NCBI RefSeq assembly: GCF_026410385.1
Contig: NZ_JAPMLT010000002.1
Location: 496,001-560,000, forward strand
Direction: 5' to 3'
DNA from: Tumebacillus lacus
GTDB taxonomy: Bacteria; Bacillota; Bacilli; Tumebacillales; Tumebacillaceae
Length of the DNA stretch: 64,000 nucleotides
A program made the translations under genes and the position numbers. The notes below the pieces were generated by a model that worked only from the letters and a program-made list of their open reading frames with translations, searched no databases and was not told the DNA's origin. This document shows, piece by piece, positions 17,455 to 26,446 of the stretch (its first letter is position 1; each line of letters starts with the position of its first letter).

Positions 17455-19539
17455 ATGAAAACACCGAATCTGGAACATCTCGAAGAACAGCCCGCTCGCC
17501 CCAAACGAAAGATGTGGTTTTGGAACGCGCTCGTCATCCTGCTCGTCGGGATGTTGGCGTCCGGTGCGTTTTTCTGGCTCTATTTGCAGTATGCCCCGCT
17601 GCCGCCCAACGATATTGCGAACACGTCCAAACTGTTCGCCAGCGACGGTGCGGTGCTGACCGACCTCGTCGAAGGCGGAGAGAACCGGGTTAAAGTGTCG
17701 CTGCAGGACGTGCCGCAGTCGCTGGTCGACGCCACGCTCGTCACCGAAGACCGCACGTTTTACGACCACCGCGGCTTTTCCCCGATCGGCATCGCCCGTG
17801 CACTCTGGGTCGATCTCAAATCGGGCTCCGTCGTGGAAGGCGGCTCGACGATCACGCAACAGCTCGCAAAAAACCTGTTCCTCTCCCACGACCAGACGGT
17901 GCAGCGCAAACTGCGGGAAGCGATGCTAACCTTGCAATTGGAACTGAACTATTCCAAGGACGAGATCCTTGAACAATACCTCAACGTGATCTACTACGGC
18001 TACGGCGCGTACGGGATCGAGATGGCGGCTCAGACCTATTTTGACAAGCCTGCCAAAGACCTCACCCTCGCTGAGAGCGCGATGCTGGCCGGCATACCGA
18101 AAGGGCCGACCTACTACTCCCCGTTCGCCGACTTGCAAAAAGCCAAGGAACGCCAACGGATGATCCTCGGCATGATGCAGGAGAGCGGCCGGATCACCGA
18201 GGCAGAGGCGCAACAGGCGTTTGCGGAAGAATTAAAATTTGCCCAGCAAAAAACGCCGTCCGGCAAAGCGCCCTACTTCACCGACTTCACCTCATGGCAG
18301 TTGAAAAACTCCTACAAGATCTCGGAAGAAGACCTCTACCGGGGCGGCTTGAAGATCACCACCACGCTCGACCCCGGCATGCAGGCGGCCGCCGAACAGG
18401 TCGTCGCCGAACAGTTGAAAGACTACCCGGAAGCGTCCGGCCTGCAAGTGTCCCTGATCGCGATGGACCCGAACAGCGGCGCGATCAAAGCGATGGTCGG
18501 CGGCCGCAACTACGGGACGAGCACCTACAACCGCACGCTCGCCAAACGGCAGCCCGGCTCCGCGTTCAAACCGTTCGTCTACCTGACCGCCCTGCACAAC
18601 CGCTACACCCCGGCGACCCGGATCAAGAGCGAGCCGCGCGAGTTTACCTATGACGACGACACGGGCGAGCCGAAAACGTACAAAGTCCACAACTTCGCCG
18701 ACCACTACGCGAACAGCTTCATCACGCTGCGGCAGGCCATCGCCACCTCCGACAACGTCTACGCCGTCACCACCAACATGGACGTCGGCCCGGACAAAGT
18801 CATGACCACCGCCGGGCTGCTCGGCATCGAGAGCACGATGAAGCCCTACCCGTCGCTGGCGCTCGGCACCTTCCCCGCCTCGCCGATCGAGTTGGTACGC
18901 GCCTACGCCGCCCTCGCCAACGGCGGCTACCGGGTGGAGCCGCACACGGTCGCGCAGATCGAAAACTCCTACACTGGCGATACGCAGCGGTTCGACGGTC
19001 AACGCCGATCGATCATCGAGCCGGGCGTCGCCTTCGTGCTCACTGATCTGATGAAATCGGTGTTTGACGATCCGCAAGGCACCGGCTACCGGGTCAAGCA
19101 CATGCTCGGCGGCCGTCCGGTGGCAGGCAAGACCGGCACCACCGACACCGATGCGTGGATGATCGGTTACACCCCGGACCTCGTCACCGCCGTCTGGGTC
19201 GGCTACGACAAAGACCAGTTGCTCTCGCCGAAAGAGTCGCATCTGGCCGCTCCCCTCTTCGCCGATTTCATGAGCCGGGCGCACGAGTCGATCCCGGTCC
19301 GCGACTTCCCGGTGCCGACCGGCGTCGTCGAAGGGATCATCGATCCGACGACCGGCCAGCTGGCCACCGAAAATTGCCCGGTGCGTCAACGGGAATACTT
19401 CATCGAAGGCTCCGAGCCGGTCGAGTACTGCGAGGAGCATCCGTCCCTGACCGGCACGATCAAAAACGCCGGCGAAAAAACAGAGTCGGGCCTGCGCTCG
19501 TTCTTCGATTGGTTCACCGGAAAAGACAAATCACAATAA
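17455..19539 (+). CDS. pbpG: Class A penicillin-binding protein (transglycosylase/transpeptidase)
   Basis: Bifunctional peptidoglycan synthase of 694 residues. One N-terminal membrane anchor (about 20-45) follows a short cytoplasmic tail. The GT51 domain shows TEDRTFYDHRGF and EGGSTITQQLAKNLFL. The transpeptidase domain shows SAFK (catalytic serine), SDN and KTGTT. The position next to speE-speB matches B. subtilis pbpG (ywhE), a sporulation-linked PBP; the symbol rests on that synteny. The start is ATG 17455 with GGAGG 9 bases before; the frame runs 37 codons further upstream without a ribosome-binding site. Confidence 0.93.
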   Translation: MKTPNLEHLEEQPARPKRKMWFWNALVILLVGMLASGAFFWLYLQYAPLPPNDIANTSKLFASDGAVLTDLVEGGENRVKVSLQDVPQSLVDATLVTEDRTFYDHRGFSPIGIARALWVDLKSGSVVEGGSTITQQLAKNLFLSHDQTVQRKLREAMLTLQLELNYSKDEILEQYLNVIYYGYGAYGIEMAAQTYFDKPAKDLTLAESAMLAGIPKGPTYYSPFADLQKAKERQRMILGMMQESGRITEAEAQQAFAEELKFAQQKTPSGKAPYFTDFTSWQLKNSYKISEEDLYRGGLKITTTLDPGMQAAAEQVVAEQLKDYPEASGLQVSLIAMDPNSGAIKAMVGGRNYGTSTYNRTLAKRQPGSAFKPFVYLTALHNRYTPATRIKSEPREFTYDDDTGEPKTYKVHNFADHYANSFITLRQAIATSDNVYAVTTNMDVGPDKVMTTAGLLGIESTMKPYPSLALGTFPASPIELVRAYAALANGGYRVEPHTVAQIENSYTGDTQRFDGQRRSIIEPGVAFVLTDLMKSVFDDPQGTGYRVKHMLGGRPVAGKTGTTDTDAWMIGYTPDLVTAVWVGYDKDQLLSPKESHLAAPLFADFMSRAHESIPVRDFPVPTGVVEGIIDPTTGQLATENCPVRQREYFIEGSEPVEYCEEHPSLTGTIKNAGEKTESGLRSFFDWFTGKDKSQ

Positions 19540-19561
19540 ACTGGATCACTTGCAAAAACGG

Positions 19562-19585
19562 CGGGCTTTCGAGCCCGCCATTTGC
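19562..19585 (+). terminator. Hairpin after the PBP gene
   Basis: GGCGGGCT pairs with AGCCCGCC around TTCG, followed by ATTTGCTT. The stem is strong but the T tract is weak. Confidence 0.55.
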
Positions 19586-19644
19586 TTGACCGTCGATAAG
19601 GCGGGGAGTATTGTTAGAAGTATCAGATAGGAGGGAACACCACT

Positions 19645-20829
19645 ATGTCATTCGGACTGTCCGAACGAGTGAAAAACATTGCACCTTCCCCAACGCTTTC
19701 TATCGACACCAAGACCAAAGCGATGATGGCAGAAGGCATCGACGTGATCAACCTTTCCGTGGGTGAGCCCGACTTTGGCACCCCGGAGATCGCCACCGAG
19801 GCAGGCAAAGCTGCCATCGACGCACAATTTACCAAATACACCGCCGTCCCCGGCATCGTCGAGCTGCGCAACAAGATCGCAGCGAAACTGAACGAGTGGC
19901 ACGGACTCGACTACACCGCCGACGACATCCTCGTCTCCTCGGGCGCGAAGCACTCGCTGTACAACGCCTTCATGGCGCTGTGCAACCCGGGCGACGAAGT
20001 GATCCTCCCGGCTCCCTACTGGGTCTCCTATCCGGAGATGATCGCTCTCGCCGAAGCGACTCCGGTCGTGATCGCGACCGACGAATCGACCGGATTCAAG
20101 ATCACCCCGGAGCAGTTGCAACAGGCGATCACGCCGAAAACGAAAGTCCTGCTCCTCAACTCGCCGAGCAACCCGACCGGCGCCGTCTATACCAAAGAGG
20201 AACTGGCCGCGCTCGCGGAGGTGATCACCGGTCACGAGTTCTACGTGATCTCCGACGAGATCTACGACCAACTCGTCTATGACGTGGAGCAAGTCTCCAT
20301 CGCGACCTTCCCGGGTATGAAAGAGCGCACCATCCTCATCAACGGCTTCTCGAAAGCCTACTCGATGACCGGCTGGCGCGTCGGCTATCTGGCGGGCGAC
20401 CGCGCGGCCGTCAAAGCGATGACCTCGTTCCAGAGCCACACCACCGCCAACCCGGCCTCGATTTCACAAAAGGCCGCCCTCGCCGCCCTCGATCACATCG
20501 ACGAAGCGATGGTGCCGGAGTTCCGCTGGCGTCGCGACTACGTGCTGGAGCGCCTCGCCGCCATGCCGCACGTCTCCTGCGACACGCCGGACGGCGCGTT
20601 CTATGTCTTCCCGAACTGTGCCGCCACCTTCGGCAAATCGTACCAAGGCCACCGGATCGAGAAGAGCGACGACTTTGCCGCTCTGCTGCTCGAATACGCC
20701 AAGATCTCGCTCGTGCCGGGCACAGGATTTGGCGCGCCGAACAACTTCCGCATCTCCTACGCCACCTCCCGCGACAACCTCGCCAAAGCGATGGACCGCC
20801 TGGAAGCGTTCCTCAAAGAACTGGTCTAA
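19645..20829 (+). CDS. Class I aminotransferase (aspartate aminotransferase type)
   Basis: PLP enzyme of 394 residues, fold type I, probably aspartate/2-oxoglutarate transaminase (AspB-like). Visible residues: SSGAKHSLYN (phosphate-binding loop), NSPSNPTGAVY (N contacts the cofactor), SDEIYDQLVY, the Schiff-base lysine in NGFSKAYSMTGWRVGY, and C-terminal FRISYATS (arginine binding the substrate carboxylate). AGGAGGG precedes ATG 19645. Single gene with its own terminator. Exact substrate range is uncertain. Confidence 0.92.
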   Translation: MSFGLSERVKNIAPSPTLSIDTKTKAMMAEGIDVINLSVGEPDFGTPEIATEAGKAAIDAQFTKYTAVPGIVELRNKIAAKLNEWHGLDYTADDILVSSGAKHSLYNAFMALCNPGDEVILPAPYWVSYPEMIALAEATPVVIATDESTGFKITPEQLQQAITPKTKVLLLNSPSNPTGAVYTKEELAALAEVITGHEFYVISDEIYDQLVYDVEQVSIATFPGMKERTILINGFSKAYSMTGWRVGYLAGDRAAVKAMTSFQSHTTANPASISQKAALAALDHIDEAMVPEFRWRRDYVLERLAAMPHVSCDTPDGAFYVFPNCAATFGKSYQGHRIEKSDDFAALLLEYAKISLVPGTGFGAPNNFRISYATSRDNLAKAMDRLEAFLKELV

Positions 20830-20833
20830 CCGC

Positions 20834-20872
20834 AAAAAAGCACCCCGCTCTCACAGCGGGGTGCTTTTTTGT
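20834..20872. terminator. Bidirectional terminator (aminotransferase / SCO)
   Basis: AAAAAAGCACCCCGCT pairs with AGCGGGGTGCTTTTTT. It serves the converging genes. Confidence 0.92.
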
Positions 20873-21480
20873 CAGTCGTTGAGCAGATTCATGATGTCGC
20901 TGTACACTTCCTCGACCGGCATGCCTTCGCCCATCTTGTACGTTTTGCGAATGTTGTTCTTTTCGTCGACCAACTGCAGCGACGTCACGGAATGGGTGAA
21001 CGTGCCGTCCGCCTCTTTCTGCACATAGACGCCAAAGTCTTCGGCCGCCTTTTTGGTCTGTTCTTCCGTCCCGGTCAGGAGCAGCCAGCCGGACGGATCG
21101 ATCCCGAGGCGGTTTGCATACTCGCGGATCACGTCAGGCGTGTCATTTGTCGGATCGAACGTGATCGACACAAACTCGACCTCCGTGCCAAACAACCCTT
21201 TTTCCTTCAATCGGTTCTGGATCTGCACCATGTTGGCGGTCGTCACCGGGCAGATGTCCGGACATTTCGCATAATAAAACTCCACCAGCCGCACCTTGCC
21301 CGCGTGCTCGTGGAACGACACCTGTTCCCCGTTCAGCGTCTGCAACTGAACATCAGGCGCCCGGTCGGAGATCGGCAGGCGCGTATACCCCCACCAGAAC
21401 CAATACACCAGACCGCCGATCAATATCAAAGCGAGCAGCCCGGCTGTCACCGGAAACCACGCGCGTCGCAACACGTTCAT
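20872..21480 (-). CDS. SCO1/SenC family copper chaperone
   Basis: Membrane-anchored thioredoxin-fold protein of 202 residues that helps insert copper into the CuA site of cytochrome oxidase. A transmembrane anchor spans about 12-32. The copper-binding motif is KCPDIC (CxxxC) near residue 75, and the conserved distal histidine is in FTHSVTSLQLVD. It ends a three-gene minus-strand operon with a cytochrome c lipoprotein and a FixH-like lipoprotein, which supports a role in respiratory-chain assembly. Confidence 0.92.
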   Translation of the reverse strand: MNVLRRAWFPVTAGLLALILIGGLVYWFWWGYTRLPISDRAPDVQLQTLNGEQVSFHEHAGKVRLVEFYYAKCPDICPVTTANMVQIQNRLKEKGLFGTEVEFVSITFDPTNDTPDVIREYANRLGIDPSGWLLLTGTEEQTKKAAEDFGVYVQKEADGTFTHSVTSLQLVDEKNNIRKTYKMGEGMPVEEVYSDIMNLLND

Positions 21481-21520
21481 CTCTTCTCCTCCTCATGACC
21501 CGGCCACTCTCCCGCGGCTG

Positions 21521-21850
21521 TTACTGCTGTTTCGCCAGCCACCCGGCCAACTCGCGGATCTGGCCTTGCTCCAGACGCCCTTCAAACGCCGGCATCCCGG
21601 TACCGCCCTTGGCGATCCGCTGTTCGATCGCCGCCGCATCCAGTTTGGCTCCGATGTTCGCCAGCGCCGGGCCGGAGCGGCCCTGCAAGCCATCGCCGTG
21701 ACATCCGCTGCAGTTGCTCGCGTACAACTTCGCCGCCGGGCTGTCTGCCTCCACCAGCGGCTTGGCAGGCGCCTTCTCGCCGCACCCGACCACCATCGCT
21801 GCCACAGCCACCGCAACGGCTGCCAGCGGGATCTGCCATCCTTTTCTCAT
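21521..21850 (-). CDS. Lipoprotein c-type cytochrome
   Basis: Small cytochrome c (c-551/CccB type), 109 residues from ATG 21850 (a GTG lies one codon earlier). A lipobox ends VVGC near residue 23, so it is probably lipid-anchored on the outer face of the membrane. The haem motif CSGCH lies near residue 48, and a methionine in GTGMPAF is the likely sixth ligand. AGGAGGG is 8 bases before the ATG. It lies between FixH-like and SCO genes and probably carries electrons to an oxidase. Confidence 0.9.
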   Translation of the reverse strand: MRKGWQIPLAAVAVAVAAMVVGCGEKAPAKPLVEADSPAAKLYASNCSGCHGDGLQGRSGPALANIGAKLDAAAIEQRIAKGGTGMPAFEGRLEQGQIRELAGWLAKQQ

Positions 21851-21867
21851 CACGATTCCCTCCTGAC

Positions 21868-22272
21868 TTACTCGCTCACTTCCACCGTCACCGTCGGCAT
21901 CTGGTGCAGTTCGCTCGTTGTCGTATGAATTTGCACCTCATAACGGCCGCCCTTGGCAAATTGCGTTGCGGCTTTGTACGAGCCGTCTCCGGCTGCTGTC
22001 GCCTGCACCGTTTCATGCGGGCCGTCGCCCTGCCAGATCTCCAGCTCGACGTCCGCATCCGTGACAGGCTCTTCCCCCGCTTTGACAGAGGCGATCAGTT
22101 CGGTCTTCTCTCCGACTCGCGGTGCTTCGGGCTCCGTTTGCAAGGTGATCGTTAGTTTTTGCGGTTGGACCGCCTTATGATTCATATGCTCGTCCTTTGG
22201 CTGCGCACCGCACCCGGTGGTGAGCGCTGCGGCAAGACCGAGCGTCAGGATATAGACGATTGTTCTGTTCAT
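21868..22272 (-). CDS. FixH/YtkA-like lipoprotein
   Basis: 134 residues: signal peptide with lipobox TTGC, a histidine/methionine-containing linker (DEHMNHK), then an Ig-like beta domain of the YtkA/FixH type (PRVGEKTELIASV, VTDADVELEIW, GSYKAATQFAKGGRYEV). Such proteins assist copper delivery or oxidase assembly. The start is ATG 22272, with GGAGGGAGG upstream; an earlier in-frame start 27 codons back lacks one. First gene of the operon with cytochrome c and SCO. Confidence 0.8.
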   Translation of the reverse strand: MNRTIVYILTLGLAAALTTGCGAQPKDEHMNHKAVQPQKLTITLQTEPEAPRVGEKTELIASVKAGEEPVTDADVELEIWQGDGPHETVQATAAGDGSYKAATQFAKGGRYEVQIHTTTSELHQMPTVTVEVSE

Positions 22273-22362
22273 CGTAAACTCCTCCCTCCACCAGTCTAGT
22301 ACGTTGCGGCAAGAATGCCCATAGCCCGGACTGGCCAAACCCCGCTTGTTCAAAAAACGGAC

Positions 22363-22397
22363 AAAAAGACCGCCGCTCTCACAGCGGGGGTCTTTTC
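22363..22397 (-). terminator. Terminator after the 84-residue protein gene
   Basis: AAAAAGACCGCCGCT pairs with AGCGGGGGTCTTTT, with T runs on both strands. Confidence 0.8.
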
Positions 22398-22416
22398 CAT
22401 GCTTTCTTGCGCATCC

Positions 22417-22671
22417 TTACTCGTCCCGGCCGTCGTAGCAGCCTTCCGTCCCGTGGAGATTGCCGTGCGGGTCGGCAAACACACCGTCGTTGTTCAAGGT
22501 GATCATCCCTGCCTGATTCAACTCGTCGAGCACCTCAAACAGACTCTCGCGCTTGTCTTCCGGCAGGTTGCGGATGTAGTCGTTGATCTGCCCGGCCGGG
22601 GCGTTCTGCGTGAAGTGGACCCCGCCGTGGCGGGCAAAGCGATCCGGTTGCAGGTCAGCTTTTCTGGTCAT
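22417..22671 (-). CDS. Hypothetical protein, 84 residues
   Basis: Not recognised. Soluble and acidic, with HTQNAPAGQINDYIRNL, a helical central part (KRESLFEVLDELNQAGMITL) resembling a small winged-helix or dimerising segment, and a C-terminal HGNLHGTEGCYDGRDE with one cysteine and histidines. GGGAGGG lies upstream of the ATG, and a terminator follows, so it is a real single gene. Confidence 0.65.
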   Translation of the reverse strand: MTRKADLQPDRFARHGGVHFTQNAPAGQINDYIRNLPEDKRESLFEVLDELNQAGMITLNNDGVFADPHGNLHGTEGCYDGRDE

Positions 22672-22799
22672 TCTTCATCCCTCCCCTGTAGGCTCGTGTG
22701 TAGTGTCTCCGCCGCCCAATTGAGCTATCCGCCCACACGGGCGCCGATGCTTTTCCATATGTTGTAGCGAGAACTCCCCAAGGCCGGAGGTGTCCCAGA

Positions 22800-23279
22800 A
22801 TGGGTTCACGCAAAAGAAAGAAACAGAAAATCCATGACATCACACTCGTCGCCGCCGACTTGAAAGTCCCGGCGAAGACCAAAAAGAAACGACCGTCCCG
22901 CCCTGCCAAACCGCGCTCAAAAAAACCGCCGCTCCCCGGCGGCGCATCCTTTCCGAGCTTTCAACTGCCGAGCCCCAAAAGCCCGACGTTCTACGACGAC
23001 TCCGTCCGGGCCATCGCCAACCTGCGCAATCTCTGCAAACAGTGCATCGGCTACGTCTCCCGCGCCGATCAGCTCTTCGACGGGCTGCACGGCGTCGGTT
23101 CCCAACTCCATCAAGCGGGCGTGCTGCCCAAGATCGCCGGAGGTAAATTCAAAGACCTGACGAGCAACGAATGGACCGCCGTCCTGATGGCGTTGCTCAA
23201 CTCCCCGCTCTCCGGCTTCCTGCTCGGCGGCGGCGCACCGGAAGAGACGAAAAACGAGAAAGGAGACGGATCTGATTGA
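22800..23279 (+). CDS. Hypothetical protein with Lys/Arg-rich tail
   Basis: 159 residues. Residues 1-55 are highly basic and proline-rich (KRKKQK, KKKRPSRPAKPRSKKP) and likely disordered. Residues 65-140 form a predicted helical domain (DDSVRAIANLRNLCKQCIGY). The C-terminus is Gly-rich then acidic. GGAGG precedes ATG 22800. Such a tail suggests nucleic-acid or spore-surface binding, but no family is recognised. The neighbours at 23330 and 23520 are also small basic proteins. Confidence 0.65.
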   Translation: MGSRKRKKQKIHDITLVAADLKVPAKTKKKRPSRPAKPRSKKPPLPGGASFPSFQLPSPKSPTFYDDSVRAIANLRNLCKQCIGYVSRADQLFDGLHGVGSQLHQAGVLPKIAGGKFKDLTSNEWTAVLMALLNSPLSGFLLGGGAPEETKNEKGDGSD

Positions 23280-23296
23280 TCCGCCTCCTTTTTTCC
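23258..23296 (+). terminator. Terminator containing a stop codon
   Basis: AGGAGACGGATC pairs with GATCCGCCTCCT, followed by TTTTTT. The TGA stop of the upstream gene lies in the loop. Confidence 0.85.
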
Positions 23297-23329
23297 TGCA
23301 TGTCCGTTCATTCCGGCAGAAAAAAACTG

Positions 23330-23506
23330 CTAGCCCTCTTGCGGGGCCAGCAGCCAGAGCAACACAAAGATGATCAGAAACGCCAAGGCAAACCGCATAA
23401 ACCGGTCGTGGCCGACCGATGGCGCGGGCGTCGCCGGGACCGCCGGAGCGGCCGCTGCGAGTGCTTCTGCCGATTGGCGGGAGCGGCGTCTGCGCGTGCG
23501 ACCCAT
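23330..23506 (-). CDS. Small single-pass membrane protein with Arg-rich N-terminus
   Basis: 58 residues from ATG 23506: MGRTRRRRSRQSAEALAAAA, an Ala/Pro linker, then a hydrophobic helix FALAFLIIFVLLWLLA ending PQEG. AGGGAG lies upstream. The TAG stop lies inside a hairpin (CTGCTGGCCC with GGGCTAGCAG, 23320-23353) followed by TTTTTTT, which should terminate transcription. It lies just downstream of the gene at 23520-23909 on the same strand. Function unknown. Confidence 0.7.
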   Translation of the reverse strand: MGRTRRRRSRQSAEALAAAAPAVPATPAPSVGHDRFMRFALAFLIIFVLLWLLAPQEG

Positions 23507-23519
23507 CCGGCTCCCTCTC

Positions 23520-23909
23520 TCAGTCTTTCGGCTTCAGGAGTTTTTTCATCTCTTTGACCGTTGCGTCGTCGACCTTGCCTTTGCCGTATTTGCTGACCAG
23601 ATCTTCGACGTTGGCGTTCGGTTTGCCGCCTTTGGTCGCGTCTTTATAAGCTTTCATAAACGCATCGAGGCGTTCCTCGCTGACCGGTATCTTCAAGGTC
23701 TGAGCAAACTTTTTCGCCATGTCGCGCACGGAGTCTGCATCTTTCCACTGATCAGGCGTGGTCTTCTGCACCTGGCTCAACATGCCGAGCAGACTGCCTT
23801 TGTTGACGTTTTTCAACTTCTCTTTCAGTTGATCGCCGGCACTTTGCGTAGCTTTCGGCGCAGCTTGTTTCGGCGTTCCGCTCTGCGGCTTCTTCCCTTT
23901 TCTCGCCAT
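23520..23909 (-). CDS. Small basic protein, possibly stage VI sporulation protein F-like
   Basis: 129 residues. The N-terminus (about 1-30) is Lys/Ala/Pro-rich; the remainder is helical. The segment SVRDMAKKFAQTLKIPVSEE followed by RLDAFMKAYKDA and KVDDATVKEMKKLL resembles the helical layout of SpoVIF-type proteins, but this is weak pattern recall. AGGGGGAAGG precedes the ATG. It probably forms a two-gene unit with the 58-residue membrane protein. Confidence 0.6.
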   Translation of the reverse strand: MARKGKKPQSGTPKQAAPKATQSAGDQLKEKLKNVNKGSLLGMLSQVQKTTPDQWKDADSVRDMAKKFAQTLKIPVSEERLDAFMKAYKDATKGGKPNANVEDLVSKYGKGKVDDATVKEMKKLLKPKD

Positions 23910-23991
23910 GATCCTTCCCCCTCCTCACTCGCTGAATCCCTATCAGTGTATGGACGGGAGGGGGAGTCGGTCACAGCTTGCAGGGCCTATT

Positions 23992-25998
23992 TTACAATTG
24001 GAACTTGTACACGAGGTCTTGCAGTTTGGTCGCCATGTCGGACAGTTGCTGGGCCGACATATGGACTTCTTCCATCGACGCGGTCTGCTCTTCCACCGCC
24101 GCGTTGACCTCCTGTGACTGCGAGGCAAATCCTTCAGCGATCTCGACGATCCGGTCGACCGAGCCGACCATCTGGCCGGTGCCGACCGCCATCTGCTCCG
24201 ACGCGGCGGAGACAGACTGCACCTGCGACGTGATCGTCTGCACTTCGTCGATGATCTGGGCAAACACGCCCCCGGCCTGCTGGAACACACCATGTCCGCG
24301 TTTCATGCCGTCCATGCCGTCTTGCACCTGCGTGACGACCGTGTCGGTGACCAGTTGGATCTCGTGGATGCGGTCGGTGATCTGCTGCGCCGCCGATGCC
24401 GACTGCTCGGCCAGCTTGCGCACCTCGTCGGCGACCACGGCAAAGCCGCGGCCCGCTTCCCCGGCCCGGGCTGCCTCGATGGCTGCGTTGAGCGCGAGCA
24501 GGTTGGTCTGTCCCGCGATCTGCGTGATCAGGTCGACGATCTCGCCGATCTCCTGCGATTTGGTCCCGAGCACGCCGACAGACTCGGCCGTCTCACTGAC
24601 CCGGTTGTACACCTCGTCCATCGTGTGGATCGCTTCCTGCATAAAGGTGCGGCCGCTCTCCGCCTGCTGTGCGGATACGGTCGCTCGTGCCGATACGTCC
24701 TGCACGTTGGAGGAGATCTGCTGCACGCCGACGGTGAGTTCCCCGATCACGTGCGACGTCTCGGTGATGCGCGTCGTCTGCTCCTGTGAGCCGGTCGCGA
24801 TCTGCTCCACCGAGCGGGCGATGTGCTCGCTCGCCTGCGCCGTCTGATCGGCACTGACCATCAGTTGATCGGATGACGCAGCCAGTTGCGAGGAGGTCAT
24901 CGCCACCTCGGTGAGCAACTCGCGCATGCCGACCAGCATCTGATTGAACGAGCGGGACACGCGGCCGACCTCGTCACCCGCATCGTTTTCGCTGTGCACA
25001 CTCAGGTCGCCCTGTTCGGCGCGGTGCATCAACTCTTCCAGTTGCCCCAGATATTTCGTGACCGAGACGGCGACCAAGTACGCCACCCCCACAGCCACCG
25101 CCAGCGCGATCACGCCGACGATCAGCATCGTCTTCTGAATACCCCCGAGCGTCGACTGCACCTCGTCGGTATACAGCGTACCCGACAGCCTCCAGCCGGT
25201 GTTTTCGAGAACCTGATAGATCATCAGTTTCTCACGACCGCCGTCCTCCTCATAAAATCGGCCGCTCGTCGGCTGATTGGAATCATAGAGGCGGTCGATC
25301 GCGGGACCCGCCTCCATCGGTTTGCCGAGCAGGCTCTCATCCGGCGGGTAGGCGATGATGTTGCGTGCGTCATCGAGCAGCATCGCATAGCCTTCCGTGC
25401 CGAACTCCGTCTTCTTGATCATCTCGCTGATCTGCTGGAGTTCAAACTCGATGGCCACGACGCCGGTCACTTGACCTTTCGCGTCTTTCAACGTCGTCGA
25501 GAGCGAGATCACGTGATGGCCGTTTTTCGTCTGGAACGGGCTGGACCACTGCATCGTGCCCGGACTTTTGGCCGCCAACTCATACCAAGGACGCGGACGC
25601 GGGTCATAGCCATCAGGGATCTGCGCTTGCGGATAGATGATAAATTTTCCGTCGGCCGTGCCCACATACGCTTCGACCGTATCGGGGTGCGTTTTGATAA
25701 AGCTCTCCAGATCGCGCAACAACGCCTTGCGCTCCGTTTCCGTACCGGTCTTCGTCAACGACTCACGGGTCGCAAGCCAGGCCAGCGACGCTTCCCCTTC
25801 TGCCGTCATCGCATCCAGCGAGTCCTTCACGGTGAGCAGCGCGTGATCCGCTTCCTTCACTTGATCGGATTCCAACAGATCGGACACCTGCAGATTGACG
25901 ATCACGCTCAAAGCCGTGAGCGGCACCACGATCAAAAGCACGAAATACAGCATCAGACGACTGCGAAGAGACAGGTCTCTCCAGCGTTTCTTTTTCAT
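23992..25998 (-). CDS. Methyl-accepting chemotaxis protein with dCache sensor
   Basis: Chemoreceptor of 668 residues. Membrane helix 1 (about 15-36), a periplasmic-side dCache domain (about 40-275, with [20 protein letters not shown] and [20 protein letters not shown]), helix 2 (about 285-305), HAMP, then a long coiled-coil signalling domain whose hairpin tip reads [20 protein letters not shown]. It couples ligand binding outside to CheA through CheW. A second ATG one codon earlier is too close to AGGAGG. Ligand unknown; dCache receptors often bind amino acids or organic acids. Confidence 0.95.
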   Translation of the reverse strand: MKKKRWRDLSLRSRLMLYFVLLIVVPLTALSVIVNLQVSDLLESDQVKEADHALLTVKDSLDAMTAEGEASLAWLATRESLTKTGTETERKALLRDLESFIKTHPDTVEAYVGTADGKFIIYPQAQIPDGYDPRPRPWYELAAKSPGTMQWSSPFQTKNGHHVISLSTTLKDAKGQVTGVVAIEFELQQISEMIKKTEFGTEGYAMLLDDARNIIAYPPDESLLGKPMEAGPAIDRLYDSNQPTSGRFYEEDGGREKLMIYQVLENTGWRLSGTLYTDEVQSTLGGIQKTMLIVGVIALAVAVGVAYLVAVSVTKYLGQLEELMHRAEQGDLSVHSENDAGDEVGRVSRSFNQMLVGMRELLTEVAMTSSQLAASSDQLMVSADQTAQASEHIARSVEQIATGSQEQTTRITETSHVIGELTVGVQQISSNVQDVSARATVSAQQAESGRTFMQEAIHTMDEVYNRVSETAESVGVLGTKSQEIGEIVDLITQIAGQTNLLALNAAIEAARAGEAGRGFAVVADEVRKLAEQSASAAQQITDRIHEIQLVTDTVVTQVQDGMDGMKRGHGVFQQAGGVFAQIIDEVQTITSQVQSVSAASEQMAVGTGQMVGSVDRIVEIAEGFASQSQEVNAAVEEQTASMEEVHMSAQQLSDMATKLQDLVYKFQL

Positions 25999-26224
25999 CA
26001 TGCCCCTCCTTTAATAACAATAAAGACCCATCCGTAAAACCACAATAAAACTATTATAAGATATCTACCCCTTGATTTCTAGAAGTAAATCCACTTTTAA
26101 TTAAAATAAATTCAGTCCAGAGTGTGGAGTCGCACTTTACTCTTGAAAAAACTTCCCTTTTTCCGACAGTTTCCAACATACATCGGACACAGCCGGAGAG
26201 ACTACCAAACAGGGAGGTGCGACC
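25999..26224. other. Intergenic region between chemoreceptor and small membrane gene
   Basis: AT-rich. A minus-strand TATAAT (26053-26058) about 55 bases before the chemoreceptor start is a plausible -10, without a good -35. No typical sigma-D promoter was found. Confidence 0.5.
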
Positions 26225-26428
26225 ATGAACTTGACCCAGGTGTATCGCTTCATCGAGCGGATGAACCTGCTCACCGCCGTACTCGTCGTGTTTTTGCTCC
26301 ACCTCGTGCTCTATCTCGTCCTGAACACCGATGATTGGTTGCTCGCCACCGTCTCCGCCACCGCGACATATGCGCTGGTGTTTGCGCTGGCCAAAACGTA
26401 TGTACGCAAAAAAAGGGGCGTTCGCTGA
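26225..26428 (+). CDS. Small two-helix membrane protein
   Basis: 67 residues with hydrophobic helices at about 15-35 and 39-57 (LTAVLVVFLLHLVLYLVL; LLATVSATATYALVFALAK) and a basic C-terminus VRKKRGVR. GGGAGG lies before ATG 26225, and its stop is inside a terminator. Not recognised; the positive-inside rule suggests a cytoplasmic C-terminus. Confidence 0.7.
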   Translation: MNLTQVYRFIERMNLLTAVLVVFLLHLVLYLVLNTDDWLLATVSATATYALVFALAKTYVRKKRGVR

Positions 26429-26446
26429 GAACGTCCCTTTTTGCTT
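26407..26446. terminator. Bidirectional terminator
   Basis: AAAAAAGGGGCGTTC pairs with GAACGTCCCTTTTT. The TGA of the small membrane protein is in the loop. It also ends the HTH-TPR gene from the other side. Confidence 0.88.
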
